NCBI GenBank assembly: GCA_029265455.1
Contig: JAJUJF010000005.1
Coordinates: 1-44,177 of the forward strand
Direction of reading: 5' to 3'
Origin: Paracoccaceae bacterium
GTDB lineage: Bacteria > Pseudomonadota > Alphaproteobacteria > Rhodobacterales > Rhodobacteraceae
Length of the DNA: 44,177 nt
The translations under genes were made by a program, and so were the position numbers. Position 1 is the first letter of the stretch; every line of letters begins with the position of its first letter. Shown piece by piece: positions 37,379-44,177 of this stretch. A model generated the notes under the pieces. The model ran no database searches. It was not told where the DNA came from and saw nothing but the letters and a program-made list of their open reading frames with translations.

Positions 37379-38347
37379 TCAGTGGTCGCCGATCTGCACG
37401 CCCCAGGGCTGCTCGCCCACGGGAATGGAACGCACCACCTCGTTGTTCTCGACATCGATGACCGAGACATCGTTCGAGATGCCGTTGGTGGTGTAGAGAA
37501 ACTTCTCGTCCGGCGTGAAGGCGAGCTGCCAGACGCGCTGGCCGACAAGGAAGTACTCCTCGACCTCCCAGGTCTCGCCGTTGACGAGGGCGACGCGGTT
37601 CGACGGCCCGAGCGCGACGTAGACCTTGGAGCCGTCCTCGGTGACGCGCACGCCGACGGGCTGGATCGCCTCCTGCGGAACGCCGGGGATCTCGAAGGTG
37701 ATGGTGTGCAGGACCTCCGGCACCGAGGGGTCGATCACCTTCACCGTGCCGCCGATCTCGGCCGAGACGTAGAGGAGCGAATCGTCGGCAGTGAACTCGG
37801 CGAAACGCGGCCGCTGGTCGACGAGGATGTTGGCGTAGATCTCGTAGGTCTCGGTATCGATGAAATGCGCCATGTTGGTGGTCTCGGAGGTGTTGACCAC
37901 CGTCTTGCCGTCGGAGGTGATGCCCATGCCCTCGGGCTCGATGCCGACGGGGATCTCGGCGATGATCGAGCGGTTCTCGACATCGATCGCGGTGACGAGG
38001 TTGTCGTCCTCGTTCGCGACATAGAGGATCTTGTCGTCGGGGCTGAGAATGCCGAGCTCCGGGTCCGGACCCGACGGCAGGTGATGGGTGACCTGGCGCG
38101 TCTCCGTGTCCATCACCTCGACGCGGTTGTCGTCGGAGGCGAGGATGTAGAGGGTCTTGCCGTCGGAGCTGAGGTTGATGCCGCGCGGACGCTGGCCGAC
38201 CGGTACCTCCTCGACCACCTCGCCGCTCTCGTGGTCGATGATGGTGATCGAGTTGCCGCGCTCGTTCGAGACGTAGACGGTCTGGGCCACCGCCGCCACC
38301 GCCGACGCCGCGAGCGCAGCCGCCGTCGTTGCCAGGAGCCTGTTCAT
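37379..38347 (-). CDS. Periplasmic YVTN-type beta-propeller, PQQ-dependent catabolism-associated
   Basis: Signal peptide; repeats 'VYVSNERGNSITIIDHESGEVVEEVPVGQRPRGINLSSDGKTLYI...'; ATG 38347. Confidence 0.88.
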   Translation of the reverse strand: MNRLLATTAAALAASAVAAVAQTVYVSNERGNSITIIDHESGEVVEEVPVGQRPRGINLSSDGKTLYILASDDNRVEVMDTETRQVTHHLPSGPDPELGILSPDDKILYVANEDDNLVTAIDVENRSIIAEIPVGIEPEGMGITSDGKTVVNTSETTNMAHFIDTETYEIYANILVDQRPRFAEFTADDSLLYVSAEIGGTVKVIDPSVPEVLHTITFEIPGVPQEAIQPVGVRVTEDGSKVYVALGPSNRVALVNGETWEVEEYFLVGQRVWQLAFTPDEKFLYTTNGISNDVSVIDVENNEVVRSIPVGEQPWGVQIGDH

Positions 38348-38373
38348 CACGTTCCTTTCCCTTGGTATGTTCT

Positions 38374-39585
38374 TCAGAAGCTGCATGTCGTCTCGGGCTC
38401 GTCGACGCCGAGCGAGTCGAGCGGCGAGAACTGGTGGACATACTGGTCCTGCGGCGAGACCGAGACGACCATGTTGTCATGGGCAAGCAGGATCGGCTGC
38501 CGGAGCTGGTTGTCCCACTGCCGGTACGAGACCGCCACGCCCTTGAAGGCGCCGAGCTGGAACTCGTCGCCGAGCATGTAGTCGCGCAGGCTGGCGAAAT
38601 CGGTCGAGTTGGTGCGCGTCGCCGCCTCGCCGATCGAGCGCAGCGCCACCCAGACGTTGAAATCCTCCGGCCGCATCGGCCGCTCGGCGAGGCGATCGAA
38701 GCGGCTCTGCATCTGCATTCCGGCCCATGCCTCGTGCGCGGGATGCCAGGTCGTCGGCCTGAGCCCGGCCGAACCCGCCACCGGGCGCGGATCCCAGGTG
38801 TGGTAGGGCAGGTAGGAGCCGAAGACCTCCGATTCATCCGCCGCGACGAGGACGTGGTGCTCGGGCGCGCGCTGGGTGAAGACCGGCATCTGCGCCTGGA
38901 CCTGGACATGGCCGGCATCGGTGCGCCGCGCGCCGCCGGTATCCTCGAAGACGCGCGATTCGACGATGTTCGCGCCGAACTTCTCCGCCGCCCGACGGTA
39001 GGCATCGGCAAGCGCCGTGTCGGCCTCGTGCGATCCCTCGACCAGGAACCAGCGGTCCCAGCGTTTCACCATCAGGAACTGCGCGAGCGCATCGGCGAAC
39101 ATCGCCCGGCTCGGGATGGTGTGGAAGACGTTTGCCCGGCAGTCCTCGCCCCGCAGCCGGTCGTCGGGCGCGGTAGCGTTGAAGAGGATGACGTCCTCGT
39201 CGGCCACGGCATCGGAAAGCTCGAGCAGCGTGTCGGCATCGGCCATGGTGACGACGAACTGGATACCCGATGCCGTCAGTTCCTCTAGCGTGGCCACCGC
39301 CTCGTCAGGCGAGGTGGACACTTCCTCCAGCGTGAAGTCCTGGCCGAGGAAGGTGCCGGTCGTGCGGTTGTCCTCCGTCGCCAGCCTCGCCCCCGCGAAG
39401 CCGAGATCCTCGGGCGGCAGGTCGAGCCGCGAGAGCGGCAGCCGGGGCCGCTCCGGCTCGACGCGGAGGACCGCAGCCGGCACCGGGGTCGCCTCGCCAT
39501 TGCCCGGAGCCTGCGCCCCGGCCGGCATTGCCGCGATGAGTGCCACGGCCCCTGCCGCGAGCGCGCGTCGTGTCGGTATGTGCAT
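38374..39585 (-). CDS. ABC substrate-binding protein, PQQ-dependent-dehydrogenase-associated (PedA1/LutA-like)
   Basis: Signal peptide; 'PDEAVATLEELTASGIQFVVTMADADTLLELSDAVADEDVILFNATAPDDRLRGEDCRANVFHTIPSRAMFADALAQFL'. Confidence 0.85.
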   Translation of the reverse strand: MHIPTRRALAAGAVALIAAMPAGAQAPGNGEATPVPAAVLRVEPERPRLPLSRLDLPPEDLGFAGARLATEDNRTTGTFLGQDFTLEEVSTSPDEAVATLEELTASGIQFVVTMADADTLLELSDAVADEDVILFNATAPDDRLRGEDCRANVFHTIPSRAMFADALAQFLMVKRWDRWFLVEGSHEADTALADAYRRAAEKFGANIVESRVFEDTGGARRTDAGHVQVQAQMPVFTQRAPEHHVLVAADESEVFGSYLPYHTWDPRPVAGSAGLRPTTWHPAHEAWAGMQMQSRFDRLAERPMRPEDFNVWVALRSIGEAATRTNSTDFASLRDYMLGDEFQLGAFKGVAVSYRQWDNQLRQPILLAHDNMVVSVSPQDQYVHQFSPLDSLGVDEPETTCSF

Positions 39586-39817
39586 GGTTTTTCTCCCCCA
39601 GGCATTCTTCGGCGGCAGGTTTGGCCGCGTCAATGCCGGAAGTCAAAAATCTTCTGGTAAGATATTAATAAGTATGGGGAATCACGGCCGGCTCCGACCA
39701 TGGTCGTATTGGTGCGGCCGCTGATGGCACGCCATTCTCGAGGGGAATGCCCTGCTTCCTGCCACTCCTGCATGTCCCTGTGCCTGCCGGTATGGGGCCC
39801 GGATCCGGGAGAGCCCC

Positions 39818-40330
39818 ATGCTGACCGGTCTTCGTGTCCTGCTCGTCCTCGCGCTGGTGTCCGTTTCCGCCGCCGCGCGGGCCGAGAACCTGTGGGAGGG
39901 ACGGAGCGTCGCCTTCTTCGGCGTCACCCTTCTCGATACCTCGATCGAGGGCGAGATCCACGGCACCCGTCCGGACGAGATCGCGCGGGTGGAGATCGTC
40001 AACGACTACATCCGCGAGCGGCTCGAGGAGGAGGGGCTGGTCCTCGTCGATCTCGCGCCGGTGGCGGAGGAACTCGCCCGCGTGCGCAACCCCGCCGACT
40101 GCAACAACTGCGACATCCGCATGGCGCGGGAACTGGGCGCCGACTATTCGGTGGTGGGCGAGGTCCAGAAGGTCTCGAACCTGATCCTGTCGATGAATCT
40201 CTACATCCGCGACGTCGAGTCCGGGCATCACCTGCGCGGACAGGCGGTCGATATCCGCAGCAACACCGACGAGACCTGGATCCGCGGCATGCGCTACATC
40301 CTCAACCGGTCGATCTTCACCGGGGAATGA
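39818..40330 (+). CDS. Secreted DUF3280-family protein, divergent from the ABC cluster
   Basis: Signal peptide; 'VAFFGVTLLDTSIEGEIHGTRPDEIARVEIVNDYIRERLEEEGLVLVDL...CNNCDIRMARELGADYSVVGEVQKVSNLILSMNLYIRD'. Confidence 0.8.
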   Translation: MLTGLRVLLVLALVSVSAAARAENLWEGRSVAFFGVTLLDTSIEGEIHGTRPDEIARVEIVNDYIRERLEEEGLVLVDLAPVAEELARVRNPADCNNCDIRMARELGADYSVVGEVQKVSNLILSMNLYIRDVESGHHLRGQAVDIRSNTDETWIRGMRYILNRSIFTGE

Positions 40331-40883
40331 CCGGGGGCGCCGCTCCGGTGTCGGCAAGCGCCTTGCCGAGCCGCGGTAGCCCGGCACGTTTCAGCATCGC
40401 TCGCATCGCCTGCGGCCGGCCGCTTGCCGTCTCGGCTCGACGACGCACCGCCGTGGCGACGGGGCCGAGCCCGCGTTCCTCATGAAACTCCAGCAGCAGC
40501 CCGTCAGGCTCGCGCAGGAGAACCCCGTGCCGGGCGAGCGTCCGCGTCGGGAAATCCGCCCGGTTCCGGGTCACGATGATGCCGGCGCCGCCGGCAATGG
40601 CGGTGGCAAGCACATGGCGGTCGTTCGGGTCGGGGAGCGAGAGCGTGGATTCGAGATCCGGGTCGGCGGCGATCTCCGCCTCCGGCCAGCCGGCGCGCAG
40701 CGCGGCGATCCCGGCGCGCGCGAAGGCTTCCGCCCCGGGCGGCAGCTTCCGGGAGGCGCGGGCCCATTCCTCGAGGATGCGCGCCGACCAGAGCGGCGTG
40801 AACGCCCCTTCCGCCGCCGCGCCGAGCAGCATCTCGCGCAGCACGCTCGGCATCAGGACATTGGCGTCGAGGACCGCCTTCAT
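40317..40883 (-). CDS. PIN-domain protein (putative ribonuclease)
   Basis: 'MKAVLDANVLMPSVLREMLL', 'LPDPNDRHVLATAIAGGAGIIVTRNRADFP'; 3' end overlaps the DUF3280 gene. Confidence 0.85.
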   Translation of the reverse strand: MKAVLDANVLMPSVLREMLLGAAAEGAFTPLWSARILEEWARASRKLPPGAEAFARAGIAALRAGWPEAEIAADPDLESTLSLPDPNDRHVLATAIAGGAGIIVTRNRADFPTRTLARHGVLLREPDGLLLEFHEERGLGPVATAVRRRAETASGRPQAMRAMLKRAGLPRLGKALADTGAAPPVIPR

Positions 40884-41409
40884 GCGGGGGCGCCGGTCCG
40901 GCCCGCGTTGCCTGCGAAGAAGGGATGGCGGCGCAACCGCGCGGGCATTTGCAGCCGGATGACCGGCCGGGCAGGGGAAGCGTTCATGGTGTTTGACCTA
41001 GTCTATCCGGAGGCCGGGTGAAAGGCGCACATCCGTGCCCGGTGCCGGCGGTCCGGTCACGGAACCTCCGGACGATCATGATCGGCCTCTCCCGCATCAT
41101 GGGGAGGCGGCCCCGCCCGCAACCGCTGCCCTTCTGCCCGTCCGCCCGGGCAACGGCATGCGGGAGCCGCTTCCCGAGGCATGATCCCGTCCTCGCCATC
41201 ACCATGCCGGTCCGCTGTTCACATCTGGTGCATGCAGCCCCGGAATGACGGCGACCTCTCTCACCATACTGCTTGATGTCGCTTGCCCGGAGCCGGGCGG
41301 GGCGCGAGAGTGACTCCGGCGCGCGGCGACCGTGGCGGCCTTGCCCGCCGCAGGCCTCCTTGGCCGCCCGCGCGAACAGACGAAGCCCGTCGGAAACGCG
41401 GGGGAGAGC

Positions 41410-42939
41410 ATGAAGCCCATCCATTTCCTCGTCCTTCTCGGCCTGCTCGTCTTTTCGCCGGCCGGGGCGGAGCAGCCGGTGGATGCCCCGCCCGACGAGG
41501 CAGCCCCCGCCGCGGAAGCGGCGGCCGGGAACAGGAATGCCGGCTTCGCCGCGGCAGACGAGCGCCTGCCGGCGGCGCGAACCACCCGGCATGTCCTCGA
41601 CCTCGGCGGCGATCGCCTCGCCTTCATCGCGACCGCGGGCGCGATCACGCTCGACGCCCGCGACGGCACGCCGGAGGCCGACATTGCCTTCATCGCCTAT
41701 CAGGCCGAAGGCCGGACCGGGCGTCCGGTCACCTTCGTCGTCAACGGCGGCCCCGGCGCGGCCTCTGCCTATCTCCACCTCGGCGCGGTCGGTCCCTGGC
41801 TCCTGCCGATGGAGGGCGACACGATCTCGCCGTCGCAGGACATCGCCCTCGTGCCGAACCGCGAGACCTGGCTCCGCTTCACCGATCTCGTCTTCGTCGA
41901 TCCGCCCGGCACCGGCTTCAGCCGCCTCGTCGACGCGGACAACCGCCGCCGCAGCCGCTACTTCTCGATCGACGGCGACATCGAGGCGCTCGCGCGGTTC
42001 GTCACCCGCTGGCTCACCGAGAACGGCCGCCTCGCCTCGCCGAAATTCTTCCTCGGCGAGAGCTACGGCGGCTTCCGCGGGCCGCTGCTTGCCGAAACGC
42101 TCCAGACCGAGCACGGGATCGGCCTCGACGGCGCGGTGCTGCTCTCGCCCGTGCTCGATTTCGGCTGGTGGCAGCAGCCCGAGCACAACCCGCTGCCGGC
42201 GATGACGCTCCTCCCGTCGCTCGCGGCCGCCGCGATGGAGCGCGAGGGCGCCTATGACCGGGAGGCCCTTGCCGAGGCCGAAACCTACGCCGCCGGCGCC
42301 TTCGTCACCGACTTCCTGCGCGGCCTCGAGGATGCGGAGGCCCGCGACCGGGTCGTGAGCCGGGTGGCCGAGCTTACCGGCCTCCCGCCCGAGCGGGTCG
42401 ATGACCACGCCGGCCGTTTCGACGCGCACGGCTTCGCCCGCGCCCTCCACGAGGCGGAGGGCCGGCTCGCGAGCGTCTACGACGCCGGCATCACCGGCCC
42501 CGATCCCCGGCCCGGACAACGGGACGGACGGACGCCGGACCCGGTGCTCGACGCGATGACGGCGCCGCTCACCTCGGCGATCCTCGCCCTTTACCGCGAC
42601 ACGCTCGACTGGCTGCCGCAGCGGCGCTACAGCCTCCTCGATCGCGGCGTCAACCGCGCCTGGAACTGGGGGGAGGGCCTGACCCAGCCCGAGGCCCTGA
42701 CCGCGCTCGGCCGGGTGCTTGCCCTTGACGAGAGCTTCCGCGTCCTCGTCGTCCACGGCACCTCCGACCTCGTCACCCCCTATTTCGCGAGTGAGCTCCT
42801 CCTGCGGCAGCTCCCGGATTTCGGCGACCGGGTGACGCGTGACACCTTCCGGGGCGGGCACATGTTCTACACCCGCAGCGACTCGCGGCGCGCCTTTGCC
42901 GAGGCCGCGCGCCGGCTGATCGGAGCATCGGCGGAATAG
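41410..42939 (+). CDS. Secreted S10-family serine carboxypeptidase-like protein
   Basis: 'FVVNGGPGAASAYLHLGAVGP', 'FVDPPGTGFSR', nucleophile 'FLGESYGGFRGP', 'VVHGTSDLVTPY', 'FRGGHMFY'. Confidence 0.9.
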   Translation: MKPIHFLVLLGLLVFSPAGAEQPVDAPPDEAAPAAEAAAGNRNAGFAAADERLPAARTTRHVLDLGGDRLAFIATAGAITLDARDGTPEADIAFIAYQAEGRTGRPVTFVVNGGPGAASAYLHLGAVGPWLLPMEGDTISPSQDIALVPNRETWLRFTDLVFVDPPGTGFSRLVDADNRRRSRYFSIDGDIEALARFVTRWLTENGRLASPKFFLGESYGGFRGPLLAETLQTEHGIGLDGAVLLSPVLDFGWWQQPEHNPLPAMTLLPSLAAAAMEREGAYDREALAEAETYAAGAFVTDFLRGLEDAEARDRVVSRVAELTGLPPERVDDHAGRFDAHGFARALHEAEGRLASVYDAGITGPDPRPGQRDGRTPDPVLDAMTAPLTSAILALYRDTLDWLPQRRYSLLDRGVNRAWNWGEGLTQPEALTALGRVLALDESFRVLVVHGTSDLVTPYFASELLLRQLPDFGDRVTRDTFRGGHMFYTRSDSRRAFAEAARRLIGASAE

Positions 42940-42993
42940 CGTCGGCACCGCCTCCGGCCATGGAACGCGATCGCCCCGACGTGGTTGTGGGGC

Positions 42994-43875
42994 ATGCGCG
43001 TGCTTCTTCTCCACAACCCGGAGTCAGGCTCCGGCGATCATTCGGCCGGGAACCTCGCCGGGATTTTCGAATCCGCCGGCCATGACGTCGTCTACCGGCA
43101 TACCAAGAAGGACGAGATCAGGCGCGAGGACGCCGAGGAGGCCGAGATTGTCGTCGTCGCGGGCGGCGACGGCACCATCGGCAAGGTGGTGCGCGCCCTC
43201 GCGCCGATCGACCGGCCCTTCGCCTTCGTGCCCCTCGGCACGGCGAACAACATCACCCGCTGCCTCGGCCTCCTGCATCGGCCGGAGGCCGTCGCGCAGG
43301 CCTGCGGCACGGCCCCGGAACGCGAACTCGACATCGGCATCGCCGAAGGACCGTGGGGCGAGCGCATCTTCATCGAGGGGGTGGGGCTCGGCGCCTTCGC
43401 CTCCCTGGTCGCGGTGGGCGATGCGCTCGACGACGATCGCGAGGGGAAGGAGCAGTTCGGCGAGGTGGCGCCCCAGCGTTTCGTCCGTGTCTCCGAGCAG
43501 GGTACCTGGCGGATCGAGATCGACGGCGAGATCATTCCGGACGATCTCCTTCTCGCGGAATTCCTGAACATGCCGGAGGTCGGGCCGCAACTTCCCCTCG
43601 GCCCCGCCGGCTGGCCCGACGACGGCCTCCTCACCATCGTCCTCCTGCGCAACGAGGGCCGCGACGAATTCGCGCAATGGCTGGACGGCGAGCGGCGCCG
43701 GCCCGCGCCGGGGATCGAGACACGGATGGGGCGGCGGGCCACCTTCGAATGGACGGGCGGCGCGCTCCGCATCGACGACGATTTCCTCGACCCGCCGCAG
43801 GGGCTCGTGCGGGTGAGCCTGCGCATCGCGCCGGAGCCGCTCCGGGTCGTCGTGCCGAAGGAGGAGGATCGATGA
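42994..43875 (+). CDS. Diacylglycerol/lipid kinase catalytic-domain protein
   Basis: 'LLLHNPESGSGDHS', 'VVVAGGDGTIGKVVRAL', 'VPLGTANNITRCLG'. Confidence 0.9.
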   Translation: MRVLLLHNPESGSGDHSAGNLAGIFESAGHDVVYRHTKKDEIRREDAEEAEIVVVAGGDGTIGKVVRALAPIDRPFAFVPLGTANNITRCLGLLHRPEAVAQACGTAPERELDIGIAEGPWGERIFIEGVGLGAFASLVAVGDALDDDREGKEQFGEVAPQRFVRVSEQGTWRIEIDGEIIPDDLLLAEFLNMPEVGPQLPLGPAGWPDDGLLTIVLLRNEGRDEFAQWLDGERRRPAPGIETRMGRRATFEWTGGALRIDDDFLDPPQGLVRVSLRIAPEPLRVVVPKEEDR

Positions 43876-44177
43876 GCGGGCTTTCGGAAGACGAACTCGT
43901 GGCCATCGAGCGCGAGGCCGTGGAACTTGCGAGCCTCGCCGGGGCGCGGATCAGGACCGCCCTCGGCCGCACCCTCGCCGTGCGCTACAAGGAGAATGCC
44001 GAGGGCGACATCAGCCTGCGCGATCCGGTCTCCGAGGTCGATCATGACGTCGAGGGCATGATCCGCGAGAAGGTGGCCGCGCTCTTTCCCGGCCACGACG
44101 TCCTTGGCGAGGAGAGCGAGGAGCGGCCCGCCCGCGACCATGACGTGGTCTGGGCCGTCGATCCGATCGACGGGACG
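43872..44177 (+). CDS. Inositol monophosphatase-family protein, 3' truncated by window edge
   Basis: ATGA overlap with kinase gene; 'DPVSEVDHDVEGMIREKV', 'VLGEESEE', 'VWAVDPIDGT'; not in ORF track because it has no stop in the window. Confidence 0.92.
   Translation, partial: MSGLSEDELVAIEREAVELASLAGARIRTALGRTLAVRYKENAEGDISLRDPVSEVDHDVEGMIREKVAALFPGHDVLGEESEERPARDHDVVWAVDPIDGT

Noticed and set aside
40984-43014. 676-aa minus-strand ORF
   Set aside because: Antisense to the S10 peptidase; composition typical of GC-rich shadow ORFs.

Overview
This is a high-GC chromosomal window, most likely from an alphaproteobacterium of the Rhodobacteraceae type. That placement is inferred from gene families and synteny and was not searched. 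I support about 47 protein genes, tRNA-Leu(CAG) and tRNA-Cys(GCA), both with an encoded CCA. Two real genes are absent from the ORF track: rpmG (55 aa, below the length cutoff) and a 3'-truncated inositol-monophosphatase-family gene at the window edge. Most content is ordinary: pleD, greA, ETF-QO, ispE, gpsA, dapE, a complete branched-chain amino-acid ABC operon, folE2, metZ and others. Two observations stand out. (1) An ~86-bp intergenic element occurs twice, ~30.5 kb apart and in opposite orientation (215-300 and 30810-30895). The copies align without gaps at ~77% identity by hand count. Conservation is concentrated at the two ends. One end is a perfect 8-bp-stem hairpin with a variable 5-nt loop, and each copy sits 4-5 nt after the stop codon of an unrelated gene. 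It may be an undescribed small-RNA/terminator or dispersed-repeat family. (2) A PQQ-dehydrogenase-associated ABC system (35274-39585, with a divergent DUF3280 gene) resembles Ped/Lut-type lanthanide uptake loci. It carries an extra small secreted protein whose predicted mature N-terminus starts with seven Asp residues. No PQQ dehydrogenase, pqq gene or TonB receptor is in the window. Other points include an orphan MT-A70 methyltransferase beside tRNA-Cys, a probable CTG start for ispE, an ECF-sigma/Spy-like/EF-hand stress cluster, and several palindromes at promoters.
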